Positions 15,120 through 22,525 of a DNA stretch of 22,525 bases are shown here, piece after piece. The translations under genes were made by a program, and so were the position numbers. The DNA comes from Verrucomicrobiaceae bacterium UBA2429 (GTDB lineage: Bacteria > Verrucomicrobiota > Verrucomicrobiia > Verrucomicrobiales > Verrucomicrobiaceae). The notes beneath the pieces were generated by a model, which was not told where the DNA came from, ran no database searches, and saw nothing but the letters and a program-made list of their open reading frames with translations. The stretch lies in contig DDQZ01000082.1 in assembly GCA_002343505.1 (NCBI GenBank), positions 61,918 through 84,442 of the forward strand, read 5' to 3'. The first letter of the stretch is position 1; every line of letters starts with the position of its first letter.

Positions 15120-15290
15120 TCAGGCTCCGACCACCTTCGTCACGGTGGGCGAGGGCGCGGCCTCGCCGCCGGGGTTGGCGGCGATGACGCAGGCGGCGAC
15201 GGTGCTGCCGGGCGTGAGGCCGGTGTGAGGGTGTGGTCCAGGTCGCTGTCCCGCTTCAAGAAGCGGAAAACTTTCTGACAGGCTCCAGGG
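15120..15290 (-). pseudogene. Frameshifted C-terminal remnant of a fibronectin type III domain protein
   Basis: On the reverse strand, the last 35 codons read HTGLTPGSTVAACVIAANPGGEAAPSPTVTKVV split here as HTGLTPGSTV, AACVIAANPG, GEAAPSPTVTKVV, ending in TGA at 15120. This is the end of a fibronectin III fold: 'tGLtPGt.y.f.V.A.N..Ge...S..v...t'. The residues that should precede it, KVFRFLKRDSDLDHT, are in another frame, so an indel lies near 15226-15235. Further upstream the sequence loses any resemblance. Such domains sit at the end of secreted or surface proteins. It is a relic, or a 3' fragment left after rearrangement. Confidence 0.6.
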
Positions 15291-15311
15291 GCAGAAGCCC
15301 GGCATCTCGTA

Positions 15312-15857
15312 TCAAGTTGCATCAAGCTGCTGCATCAAGCTGCCGGGCATCTGTGACTGTGCCCTCCCCGCGTAGGCGCAGCCGCCAGACTGCGGCGTTT
15401 CGGGCTTGAACATGAGCGCGCTTTCCACGGAACCTGATGACGAGTCGCAGCACATGAGCGCGGAGCCTGGGGTTGGCCGCCAAATACTGGTGATCTCGCG
15501 TTCAATGTCACTGACTTCATGCTCAAAGTCAGTGACTTCACGCTTAAAGTCGCTGACTTCACGGTCAAAGTCAGTGACTTCACGCTTAAAGTCAGTGACT
15601 TCACGGTCAAAGTCAGTGACTTCACGCTTAAAGTCAGTGACTTCACGCTCAAAGTCAGTGACTTCACGCTTAAAGTCACTGACTTTACGGTCAAAGTCAG
15701 TGACTTTACGGTCAAAGTCAGTGACTTTACGGTCAAAGTCAGTGACTTTTGGCCTTCCGCAGTGATCTCTTCCAAGCCTTTTCTTGGTCAGCCTCCAAGG
15801 GAGGCCAGTCTCAATCCGCTGATAATGAGTGAATGGCGTTAATTCATTATCTTTAGC
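15312..15857 (-). other. Open coiled-coil-like frame across the 21-bp array, no canonical start codon
   Basis: On the reverse strand a stop-free frame runs from after a TAG at 15860-15858 to a TGA at 15314-15312, 181 codons. It begins with a basic leader (ELTPFTHYQRIETG, LPWRLTKKRLGRDH), then twelve heptads of the type VTDFDRK, VTDFKRE or VTDFERE, with V and F at the a and d positions and charged residues elsewhere, as in a coiled coil. It ends with an irregular tail containing IWRPTPGSALMCC. No ATG, GTG or TTG lies upstream of the heptads; an in-frame CTG exists. A second reverse frame (KSLTLTV heptads, TTG start at 15775) and a forward frame (VSDFTLK heptads, 15519-15842) are also open, so coding is unproven. 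Confidence 0.3.
15507..15750. repeat. 21-bp tandem repeat array, 11 full units plus a partial unit
   Basis: Units start at 15507 and every 21 bases to 15717, with a 13-base partial unit to 15750. The consensus is GTCAGTGACTTCACGCTTAA plus A. Each unit carries the palindrome GTCA-N-TGAC, extended to AAAGTCAGTGACTTT at several joints. Variation is limited: CTT, CTC or GTC before the final AAA, TTC or TTT in the middle, AGT, ACT or GCT early. Units 2 to 6 alternate the CTT and GTC forms, a 42-bp higher-order period, which points to expansion by two-unit steps. Base composition is about half A/T, unlike the flanks. Confidence 0.97.
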
Positions 15858-16101
15858 CTAAGAAAGAATGCTGGTGCTTTTAGGGGAATGCCGAAAACTC
15901 TGGGCATGGGGCGCTGGCAGCCTGCCTGCGCGGACAGGCGTCCCGCCTGTGAGGGGGGTGCGCCCCCCTGGACAGGCCATGCGCTGGCGCGGGAGCGAGT
16001 TCCCAAGGCGGGGGCGAACTGACGTTTGCCTCCACGGGACACGCGGCGGCGGACGTAGAGGAAGACGTGAGTCTTCCCGGTTTGGAGGCGCGGGGAGAGG
16101 C
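15858..16101. repeat. Intergenic segment with three short perfect palindromes
   Basis: Between the array and the sulfatase stop there is no gene. Three hairpins occur: ACAGGCG-TCC-CGCCTGT (15934-15950), AGGGGGG-TGCG-CCCCCCT (15952-15969) and GGAAGAC-GTGA-GTCTTCC (16060-16077). The first two are separated by one base and look like REP-type intergenic palindromes. The third is 25 bases beyond the sulfatase stop on the reverse strand and could serve as its transcript end, though no T-tract follows. Confidence 0.6.
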
Positions 16102-17718
16102 TCACCTGGCTTTTTTCTTTTTTCCAGCGCCGGGGGGCGGCTGGAGGTGGAGGGTCTTTTGCGCCAGGGTGGTGAACTCGTCGGTCCTGGCCTGCCAGGC
16201 GGCTTCCAGCTCGCGGACTTTTTCGGGCATGCGGGCGGCGAGGTCGTGCTGCTCGGCGCGGTCGGCGGCGAGGTCGTAGAGTTCCCAGGGCTGGTCTTTG
16301 GCGGCGACGAGCTTCCAGTCGCCGGCGCGGAGGGCGCGGTTGCCCTCGTGGAGCCACCAGAGGGAGTCGCGCTGGAGGGGGGTGTCTTTGGCGAAGACGG
16401 GCAGGAGGCTTCTGCCGGGGGCCGGGGGGATGGGCTGGCCCTGCCACTGTGCGGGTTTTTGGACTCCGGCGATCTCCAGGAGGGTGGGGACGATGTCTAT
16501 GACGTGGCCGGGGGTGGAGCGCAGCGCGCCTTTGTCGCGGATGCCGCGCGGCCAGTGGGCGATGAGGGGGGTGGAGATGCCGCCCTCATGGACCCAGGTC
16601 TTGTGGCGGCGGAAGGGGGTGTTGCAGGCGCTGGAGAAGCCGGGGCCGAGGCAGAGGTAGGTGGCGGAGCTGCCGGGGTCGGCGCGGGGGTCGTGCCCGC
16701 CGTGGCGGACCATGATCTCGGCGCTGGCGCCGTTGTCGGAGGCGAAGAGGATGAGGGTGTCGTCCCAGGCGCCCATGGCTTTGATCTGCTCCAAAATGCG
16801 GCCGATCTCGCGGTCCATGCGGTCCACCATGGCGGCGTGGATGGCCATTTTCGCGGCCTGGAAACGGCGCTGCTCGCCGGTGAGGCTGTCCCAGGGGAGG
16901 GGGCGGTTGACCTCGCCGGGGCCGAGTTTTTCGAGGGCGTCGGGGAAGTGGTAGGGGGGGCCGACTTCCGGCTCCAGGGCGGAGAGGGGGGTGTTGTGGA
17001 GGCCCGTTTCGATCTGGCGGGCATGGCGGGCGGCGCGCATTTTCTCCCAGCCCTGGAGGTAGGTGTCGCGGTAGCGGGCGATGTCCCCGGGCAGGGCGTG
17101 GAGGGGGAAGTGGGGGGCGATGAAGGCGATGTAGTGGAAAAAGGGGCTGCCCGCGTGGCTGGCGGCGTGGTCTTTGAGGCACTCGATGGCGTGGTCGGCG
17201 TTGATGAGGGTGGAGTAGGCTTCCGGGCCGGTGCGCACGGGGGTCATGGGCTTGTCGTCGAGGAAGTTGCCGGCGGTGCTGAAGAAGTCGCCCTGGTTGC
17301 GTATGTCGAGGGAACGGTGGAAGCCGCCTTCGAGGACGGGGCCGTCAATGTGCCACTTGCCGCTGTGGTAGCAGCGGTAGCCGGCGGGGCGGAGGTAGTC
17401 CGGCAGCAGGCGCGCCCAGGGCTGGCGGGTGCCGCGCCCGCCGCCGCCGATGCCGGGGAGCTCGTCGCGGTGGATCTGCTGGGCGTAGTAGCCGGTGAGC
17501 AGGGCGGAGCGGGTGGGCCAGCAGCGGGCGGTGTTGTAAAACTGGGTGAAGCGCAGCCCGTCCCGCCCCAGGGCGTCGAGGTTCGGCGTGGCGATCTCGC
17601 CGCCGTAACAGCCGGCGTCTGACCAGCCCATGTCATCGGCCAGGATGACGACGAAGTTGGTCCTGCCAAACACGGGCAGGGCGAGGGCGGCGAGCAGCAG
17701 CAGGAGGAGGCGTTTCAT
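16102..17718 (-). CDS. Secreted type I sulfatase (arylsulfatase family)
   Basis: A 538-residue hydrolase of sulfate esters, probably periplasmic: signal peptide MKRLLLLLLAALALPVFG, then the sulfatase core. Metal-binding D28-D29 lie in FVVILADDMGWSD. The sulfatase signature CWPTRSALLTG (66-76) contains C66 of the CxPxR motif, which is oxidised to formylglycine by a sulfatase-modifying enzyme encoded elsewhere. Other conserved parts are CYHSGKWHI, FFHYIAFIAPHFPLH, LILFASDNGAS and TWVHEGGISTPLIAHWP. The C-terminus has the usual WKLVAAKDQPWELYDL cap and a Lys-rich end. Length fits the family. ATG 17718 is chosen for the signal peptide; the frame extends upstream into the TatD gene without meaning. 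The substrate, a sulfated glycan or aryl ester, cannot be determined. Divergent from tatD with 109 bases between starts. Confidence 0.95.
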   Translation of the reverse strand: MKRLLLLLLAALALPVFGRTNFVVILADDMGWSDAGCYGGEIATPNLDALGRDGLRFTQFYNTARCWPTRSALLTGYYAQQIHRDELPGIGGGGRGTRQPWARLLPDYLRPAGYRCYHSGKWHIDGPVLEGGFHRSLDIRNQGDFFSTAGNFLDDKPMTPVRTGPEAYSTLINADHAIECLKDHAASHAGSPFFHYIAFIAPHFPLHALPGDIARYRDTYLQGWEKMRAARHARQIETGLHNTPLSALEPEVGPPYHFPDALEKLGPGEVNRPLPWDSLTGEQRRFQAAKMAIHAAMVDRMDREIGRILEQIKAMGAWDDTLILFASDNGASAEIMVRHGGHDPRADPGSSATYLCLGPGFSSACNTPFRRHKTWVHEGGISTPLIAHWPRGIRDKGALRSTPGHVIDIVPTLLEIAGVQKPAQWQGQPIPPAPGRSLLPVFAKDTPLQRDSLWWLHEGNRALRAGDWKLVAAKDQPWELYDLAADRAEQHDLAARMPEKVRELEAAWQARTDEFTTLAQKTLHLQPPPGAGKKKKAR

Positions 17719-17818
17719 GGAGGGCGTGGGAACGCGGGCGCCGCGCGGCTCTTGCGCGGGGGATGGCGCCGCCGTTCCCCGCGCATTGCCCGTTGCCAGC
17801 GCGCGAGTACCCGGCTTT

Positions 17819-17823
17819 AGGAG
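17819..17823 (+). promoter_or_regulatory. Ribosome binding site of the TatD-family gene
   Basis: AGGAG lies 4 bases before ATG 17828. It is one of only two clear Shine-Dalgarno sequences in the window and confirms this start over earlier in-frame positions. Confidence 0.7.
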
Positions 17824-17827
17824 CGGC

Positions 17828-18619
17828 ATGTTTTTTGACACGCACACGCACCTGGGCAGCCGGCAGTTTGACGCGGACCTGCCGGTGGTGCTGGCGCGCG
17901 CGGCGGCCGCCGGTGTGACGCGGATGCTGGCCCCGGCGGTGGACCTGGAGAACACGCGCAAGCTGCTGGCGCTCTCAGCGGACCTGCCGCGGGTGCGCGT
18001 GGCGGCGGGCATCCATCCCTGTGATGTGGACAGTGTCAGCGGCGAGGCATGGCTGGACGAATTGCGCGCGCTGGCGCATCATGAAAAGGCGGCCGCCATC
18101 GGCGAGATCGGGCTGGATTACTTCCACGCGCCGCCGGAGGGCTGGACGGTGGATGTCTGGCGCGCGCATCAGGCGCGCTGCCTGCGGATGCAGCTCGAGC
18201 TGGCGGTGGAGCTCGGTCTCAACGTGGTGCTGCACAACCGCGAGAGCTGGGATGATCTGGTGGCGCAGATCACACCTTTTCATGGCAGGCTGCGCGCCGT
18301 GTTTCACTGCTTCACCGGCACCCTGGAGCAGGCGCGGCCTTTGCTGGAGGCGGGGCACCTGATTTCCTTCACGGGCATCGTGACCTTTAAAAATCCCGGT
18401 CCCGCGGGGGAAACCGCGCGCACGGTGGCCGATGGCGGCTACATGCTGGAGACGGACGCGCCTTACCTGGCGCCGGTGCCGTATCGCGGCAAACGCTGCG
18501 AGCCCGCTTATGTCGCGGACACGGCGCGCGCGGTGGCGGCGCTGCGCGGCCAGAGCGTGGAGGAGGTGGCGCGCGTGACGACGGAGACGGCGCTGGCCTT
18601 TTTCCGGGGCTTCGAATGA
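17828..18619 (+). CDS. tatD-like: TatD-family metal-dependent hydrolase / DNase
   Basis: A 263-residue cytoplasmic TIM-barrel metallohydrolase. Metal ligands are recognisable in order: H6 and H8 in DTHTHLG, the glutamate in AAIGEIGLDYFHAP, the histidine of NVVLHNRESWDDLV, the histidine in VFHCFTGT, and the aspartate in MLETDAPYLAPVPYRGKRCEP, all in TatD family positions. Characterised members are 3'-5' exonucleases with roles in DNA repair or degradation of damaged DNA. TatD proteins are not part of the Tat translocase in spite of the name. Length matches YcfH/YjjV-type proteins. No tat or repair gene is adjacent. The sensor kinase gene starts 170 bases downstream. Confidence 0.93.
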   Translation: MFFDTHTHLGSRQFDADLPVVLARAAAAGVTRMLAPAVDLENTRKLLALSADLPRVRVAAGIHPCDVDSVSGEAWLDELRALAHHEKAAAIGEIGLDYFHAPPEGWTVDVWRAHQARCLRMQLELAVELGLNVVLHNRESWDDLVAQITPFHGRLRAVFHCFTGTLEQARPLLEAGHLISFTGIVTFKNPGPAGETARTVADGGYMLETDAPYLAPVPYRGKRCEPAYVADTARAVAALRGQSVEEVARVTTETALAFFRGFE

Positions 18620-18775
18620 CGCGGCCAGGCGGATCTGCGCCCGGTCATAACTCAGGAAGAATGATGGACGCGCGGGCCGCGTCCGGTGATGTTGCGGGGA
18701 ATGCTGATTCTCCACATTTTTTTCATGCGCGTCCGGCCAGGGCAGGGCTGTGAAGCGCCTCGGCCCCAGCCAGGC

Positions 18776-18782
18776 GGGGAGG
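18776..18782 (+). promoter_or_regulatory. Ribosome binding site of the sensor kinase gene
   Basis: GGGGAGG ends 7 bases before ATG 18790. This strong site fixes the start of the kinase and indicates its translation is initiated independently, whereas the following regulator appears to depend on coupling. Confidence 0.7.
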
Positions 18783-18789
18783 CCTCCAG

Positions 18790-20862
18790 ATGAGCCTGGC
18801 GCGCCGGCTTCTGCTGCATGTGGCCCTGGGCGCCGCGCTGGTCATCGCCGGAGTGGCGGCTGTCACCTACTGGCTGGTGTACCGCGAGGCGGAACGGCTG
18901 GTGGTGGAGCGGCTGGACACTTATGTGGTGGAGCGCACACGGCGGGAGGAGGCCGCGTTCAAGCTGGTGTGTCAAAACCTGGAGACGGCGCGCGGCCTTT
19001 TCCTCCGGCAGATTGAGCGTCCGGAGCCGGCTGAAATCCAGGAGCGCTGGGACCGCGTGGTGCGGCGTGACGCGGACGGCGGCTGGCGCACGCTGCGGGA
19101 GCGCGGCGATCCTTCTCTCTGGGCGCACCGGGAGATGCGGATCACCCCGAGGGTCCAGCACCGGCTGCTCGCGGCGCTGGACCTGTGCGCCGAGCTGATG
19201 CCTTTCTGGGTGGAGGAGTTCCCCTCGCTTTATTTCAGTTTCCCGGGCTCGGCCTGCCTGGGCTACAACCTCCAGCAGTTGACCTGGGTCTGGGACACGC
19301 CGGCGGATTATCCGCTGGAGGAGCAGGAATGGTACGCGGCCGCAGCGCCTGAGCAAAATCCGGGACGCGGTTTTGTCTGGACCGGAGTGTATATGGATCC
19401 GATCTCGCGCCTGCCGTACGCCACCGTGATGCTGCCCGTGCATGACGCGGCGGGGGGCTTCGTCTGCGTGCTCGCGCATGACATGCATCTGGACCGCCTC
19501 ATCAACGAGATCACGCGCAGCGACTATCCCGGCGCGCGGCACATGATTTTCAGATCCGACGGGCGTCTCATCGCCCACGCGCAGTTGCACGAGGCCATCC
19601 TCGCCACCGATGGCAGCCTCACGGTCCAGGATACGGGCGATGCCTCGCTGGTGAGCCTGCATGCCCGGGTCACAGCGGCGGCGGGCGATGGACTGACGGG
19701 GTTCGAACCTGTGTCGAAGAGCTATTTCTCCGCCTCCAAGCTCGACCTGCCGGGCGCGGACTGGCACTTCGTGACGCTGATGCCCCGGAAGGAGGTGGCG
19801 CTGCGCGTGCTGCAATCCGCGCAATGGGTCATCTGGTCCGGGGCGGTGCTGCTGGCGCTGCTGCTGGCGTTTTTGGCCGGAGTGCTGCGCAATCAGGTGA
19901 GCAAGCCGCTGGCCGAGCTGACCCGGGCGACCGAGCGCATGGCCTCCGGCGATGACAGGAACGGGGCGGGCATAGGCAGCCGCGCCGATGAGCTCGGCGC
20001 CTTCGCCGCAGCCTTTCGCTCAATGGTCGGGCGAGTGTCCGCGCGCGAGGGCGAGCTGCGCCAGCTCAACGCCAGCCTGGAGCAGCGCGTGGCCGGAAGG
20101 ACGGCGGAGCTGGAGCGCGCCTTGGAGCGCGAAAAGGAGCTGGGGGAGATGAAGACGCGCTTTGTCTCGCTCGTCTCCCACGAGTTCCGCACGCCGCTGG
20201 GCGTGATCATGTCCGCCGCCGATGTGCTGAAGCGCTACTTCGAGCGGCTGCCTCTGGAAAAACGCGCGCGGCATCTGGACATGATCCTCCACTCCACACG
20301 GAACCTGGCGCACCTCATCGAGGAGGTGCTGCTCCTGGGCCGCGTGGAGGAGGGGCGCATGTCCTTCTCTCCGGGACCCGTGGATTTGGAAAAATTCTGC
20401 CGTTCCCTGATGGATGAGCTGCTCTCCGCCACCGGCGGCGTCTGCCCCATCCGCTGCGAGATCACCCCGCCGCTGGAAGGCGCGGTCAGCGACGAGGCCG
20501 TGCTGCGCCACATCATCACGAACCTGCTCTCCAATGCCTGCAAATACTCCGACCCGGGCAGCCCGGTGGACTTCCGCGTGAGCCGCGATGGCGTGGATGC
20601 GCGCATCATTATTCAGGACTGCGGCATCGGCATCCCGGAGGCGGACCAGCGGACGCTTTTCACCAGCTTTGCGCGTGGCAGCAATGTCGGACAGCGGCCG
20701 GGCACCGGTCTCGGCCTCGTGGTGGTGAAACGCTGTGTGGACATGCACGGCGGCCGCATCCTCCTGGAGAGCGTCTCCGGACAGGGCACCACGGTCATCG
20801 TGACGCTGCCGGTCTTCCGCCAGGAAAGCCATTCACAGAATCCCGCCTCCCCGCCGTCATGA
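18790..20862 (+). CDS. Membrane sensor histidine kinase with large extracytoplasmic (dCache-like) domain
   Basis: A 690-residue two-component sensor. TM1 is at about 9-30; residues about 40-340 form an extracytoplasmic sensor domain with dCache-like features (GFVWTGVYMDPISRLPYATVMLPV, FVCVLAHDMHLDRLIN); TM2 is at about 346-368, followed by HAMP (about 369-421, with VSKPLAELTRATERMASGD) and a coiled-coil linker (LEQRVAGRTAELERALERE). The HisKA domain has H464 in VSHEFRTP. The HATPase domain has the N box with N582 (NLLSNACKYS), G1 box DCGIGIPEAD from residue 610, and G2 box GTGLGLVVVKRC. All key residues are present. The stop overlaps the start of the response regulator gene by ATGA, so the two are translationally coupled partners. 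The ligand is unknown; dCache domains commonly bind amino or organic acids. Confidence 0.95.
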   Translation: MSLARRLLLHVALGAALVIAGVAAVTYWLVYREAERLVVERLDTYVVERTRREEAAFKLVCQNLETARGLFLRQIERPEPAEIQERWDRVVRRDADGGWRTLRERGDPSLWAHREMRITPRVQHRLLAALDLCAELMPFWVEEFPSLYFSFPGSACLGYNLQQLTWVWDTPADYPLEEQEWYAAAAPEQNPGRGFVWTGVYMDPISRLPYATVMLPVHDAAGGFVCVLAHDMHLDRLINEITRSDYPGARHMIFRSDGRLIAHAQLHEAILATDGSLTVQDTGDASLVSLHARVTAAAGDGLTGFEPVSKSYFSASKLDLPGADWHFVTLMPRKEVALRVLQSAQWVIWSGAVLLALLLAFLAGVLRNQVSKPLAELTRATERMASGDDRNGAGIGSRADELGAFAAAFRSMVGRVSAREGELRQLNASLEQRVAGRTAELERALEREKELGEMKTRFVSLVSHEFRTPLGVIMSAADVLKRYFERLPLEKRARHLDMILHSTRNLAHLIEEVLLLGRVEEGRMSFSPGPVDLEKFCRSLMDELLSATGGVCPIRCEITPPLEGAVSDEAVLRHIITNLLSNACKYSDPGSPVDFRVSRDGVDARIIIQDCGIGIPEADQRTLFTSFARGSNVGQRPGTGLGLVVVKRCVDMHGGRILLESVSGQGTTVIVTLPVFRQESHSQNPASPPS

Positions 20863-21473
20863 AAACCATCCTCATCATCGAAGACCAGCCCGACATGCGG
20901 GGAAACATCGCCACCATTCTCGAAATGGAAGGCTACGCCGTGCTGGAGGCGGCGGACGGGCGGACCGGGCTGGAGGCAGCCCTGGAGGAAAAGCCCGACC
21001 TGATTTTGTGCGATGTGATGATGCCCGGAATGGACGGGCATCAAGTGCTCGACGAGCTGCGCCGGCAGCCCTCCATCGCCGGCACCCCGTTCATCTTCCT
21101 CACCGCCCGCGGTGAAAAGCACGACCTGCGCCAGGGCATGAACCTCGGCGCTGACGACTACCTCACCAAGCCCGCCAGCGCCTCCGACCTGCTCAATGCC
21201 ATCAGCGCCCGTCTGGAGCGCGAGCAGAAGCGCCGCGCCAGCTTTGATCCCGACTTCAGCTCCCCGAAGCCGCTCGAATCCCTCGGCCTCACACAGCGCG
21301 AGGCCGAGGTGCTGTTGTGGGTGGCGCAGGGAAAGTCGAACCTGGAAATCGCCAATATCCTCGGCGCGGCGGAAAACACCATCAAAGTGCATTTGCGCCA
21401 TCTTTTTGAGAAACTCGGCGCCGACAACCGCCACGCGCTCACCTTCATCGCCCTGGAAAAGCTCGCCGTCTGA
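20859..21473 (+). CDS. LuxR-type response regulator, partner of the preceding kinase
   Basis: A 204-residue regulator: receiver domain about 1-120 with acidic pocket E8-D9 in LIIEDQPDM, phospho-acceptor D52 in LILCDVMMPGMDG, T83 region in FLTARGE and K104 in DYLTKP. The LuxR-type helix-turn-helix at about 142-200 reads LTQREAEVLLWVAQG...LEIANILGAAENTIKVHLRHLFEKL. The receiver looks like the OmpR/PleD type (DDYLTKP), unlike the regulator at 3277, so the two are not recent duplicates. The gene overlaps the kinase stop by 4 bases (ATGA), has no Shine-Dalgarno of its own, and is certainly in its operon. It is followed after 78 bases by a secreted-protein gene that could be a target. Confidence 0.95.
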   Translation: MKTILIIEDQPDMRGNIATILEMEGYAVLEAADGRTGLEAALEEKPDLILCDVMMPGMDGHQVLDELRRQPSIAGTPFIFLTARGEKHDLRQGMNLGADDYLTKPASASDLLNAISARLEREQKRRASFDPDFSSPKPLESLGLTQREAEVLLWVAQGKSNLEIANILGAAENTIKVHLRHLFEKLGADNRHALTFIALEKLAV

Positions 21474-21551
21474 GCCGCGCATGTAACTCCATAGGGCTAT
21501 TGGGTGGCGTGGCGAAGATGCGCAGGATGGCAGCGCGACACGCACCCATCC

Positions 21552-22525
21552 ATGAAAACACATTCCCATTGCCGGACGAAGCATCCGCTTCATCTCGCCG
21601 GCCTCGCCGCCGTGCTTCTCACCCTCCCCGCGCCCGCTCATGCCCAGGCGGAAGGCACCGTCCGCGTCTGGACGGAGTCCGCCCCGACTCCCGCCGGCCC
21701 GTGGTCGAACATGAACCCGTATGACACGCCGCTCGACAGCGCCGGCGCCATGCTCGTGCCCACGCTGGGCGGCAGACGCTTCTTCCGCACCCAGCTTGCC
21801 AATGTGGCAAACGATGTGCGCGCCGAAGTGGAGGTCGGCACCCTGCCCGCGGAGATCACCGCCCTGGCAGGGGAAGTCCTGGAGATCAACCGCGCCCGCT
21901 CCGCCGACCCGGAGTCATGGCCGGAGGACGCCATGCTTTCCCCCGTGGCCATCCCCGTCTTTGACGGCGCGCAGACGCAGCGGCACACCGCCGCTTTCAT
22001 CGAGTTCAAGGTCACGCGCCCGCGCGTCATCACCCCGGCCCCGGCGCCATTGGTCCTGTTCCAGGCGGATGACGCGCCGCCGGAGGACTTGGGCTTCATT
22101 CTGGTCTCCCTCTCCGAGGACGAGGTCCCCGTGCCGCAGTTCGCCACCCAAGGTCCAACGCCCTCTGAAAGTCTCGCCGCGTTCGCCCGCACGCCGAACT
22201 TCCGCATGGTGCGCTTTGGCGGTGATTTCTGGGCCGCCGAGGATGCCGCAGGCGCGCTGCTCGCCAACCTGGGCGCGCACCCCTGGAGGCCCGACCCCGC
22301 GATGGCCGCGCGCGCGAGTGGCGACATGATTTGGGAGGGCGATGACGACCTGGGCCACCAGGCCGATCCGCCGGACCCCGAATACGCGCACAACGGCGAC
22401 TATGAGAGCTATGCGGCATTCAAAACCGATTTTCAGACCAACCCGGTGTTCATCAAGCTGCGCGAGCGCCGCGCCCTGCGCGCCCGCGGCCAGTGGCAGA
22501 CCGCGCGCGGCGAGGCGCCGCCCGT
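21552..22525 (+). CDS. Secreted protein of unknown function, truncated by the window end
   Basis: From ATG 21552 the frame is open for 324 codons to the right edge with no stop. The N-terminus MKTHSHCRTKHPLHLAGLAA followed by VLLTLPAPAHAQA is a signal peptide with an AxA-type cleavage site near residue 32. The next section, VRVWTESAPTPAGPW through GGRRFFRTQLA, resembles the short beta module frequent in secreted Verrucomicrobia proteins (a 'W...(20-30)...R(F/Y)(F/Y)R' pattern). The remainder is acidic and Pro/Ala-rich (FQADDAPPEDLGF, MIWEGDDDLGHQADPPDPEY) with no family I recognise. It lies 78 bases behind the two-component pair. Secretion is well supported; function is not. Confidence 0.75.
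   Translation, partial: MKTHSHCRTKHPLHLAGLAAVLLTLPAPAHAQAEGTVRVWTESAPTPAGPWSNMNPYDTPLDSAGAMLVPTLGGRRFFRTQLANVANDVRAEVEVGTLPAEITALAGEVLEINRARSADPESWPEDAMLSPVAIPVFDGAQTQRHTAAFIEFKVTRPRVITPAPAPLVLFQADDAPPEDLGFILVSLSEDEVPVPQFATQGPTPSESLAAFARTPNFRMVRFGGDFWAAEDAAGALLANLGAHPWRPDPAMAARASGDMIWEGDDDLGHQADPPDPEYAHNGDYESYAAFKTDFQTNPVFIKLRERRALRARGQWQTARGEAPP

Noticed and set aside
15507..15750. CRISPR array
   Set aside because: The repeats are contiguous with no unique spacers, and no cas gene is present.
15868..17622. Forward open frame of 584 codons antisense to the sulfatase
   Set aside because: Gly/Val/Glu-rich shadow of a gene whose CxPxR signature, signal peptide and domain order are intact on the reverse strand.

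Overview
The window is GC-rich bacterial chromosome of about 22.5 kb with 16 credible protein-coding genes (one running off the right edge), three tRNA genes and one unusually disturbed accessory stretch. The gene mix is typical of the Planctomycetes-Verrucomicrobia-Lentisphaerae group and fits Verrucomicrobia best: an Asp-box-free CxPxR sulfatase with a signal peptide, a PhyH dioxygenase, a GntR/LacI hybrid regulator, a secreted propeller-type glycosidase-like protein, a ThuA-domain protein, a membrane Ser/Thr kinase, and few Shine-Dalgarno sites. The phylum is inferred from gene content only.

Left part (1-6433): a short 21-bp repeat array with a perfect 15-bp hairpin precedes aspartate kinase (lysC). 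It is followed by a ThuA-like gene ending in a clear terminator, a reverse-strand hpt-moaD pair, an orphan NarL/FixJ-type response regulator, an FAD-dependent amine-oxidase-like gene, tRNA-Asn and tRNA-Met, menaquinone methyltransferase (menG/ubiE) and a reverse-strand tRNA-Leu.

Middle part (6434-12488): a GntR/LacI-type regulator is divergent from a two-gene unit, a PhyH dioxygenase and a secreted five-bladed-propeller-like protein. Two inverted repeats lie in the divergent promoter region, which suggests a locally controlled catabolic or scavenging unit. On the reverse strand follows an 832-residue membrane kinase with an unusual outer half: HEAT-like repeats, then a jelly-roll-like module.

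Accessory stretch (about 12510-16100): two intact genes sit here, a heme-dependent oxidative N-demethylase family gene (DUF3445) and a low-GC DUF6882-like gene. Around them lie debris and repeats: a frameshifted N-terminal fragment of an integron/XerC-like tyrosine recombinase, a degenerate 7x21-bp array, a frameshifted fibronectin III tail, an 11.6-unit 21-bp tandem array built around GTCA-N-TGAC palindromes, and several short palindromes. This is the part most likely to hold something undescribed: three unrelated arrays in the window share the 21-bp (seven-codon) unit, and the palindromic one reads as V-S/T-D-F heptads on both strands.

Right part (16102-22525): a secreted sulfatase diverges from a TatD-family metal-dependent nuclease, followed by a translationally coupled sensor histidine kinase and LuxR-type response regulator, and a secreted protein of unknown function cut by the window end.
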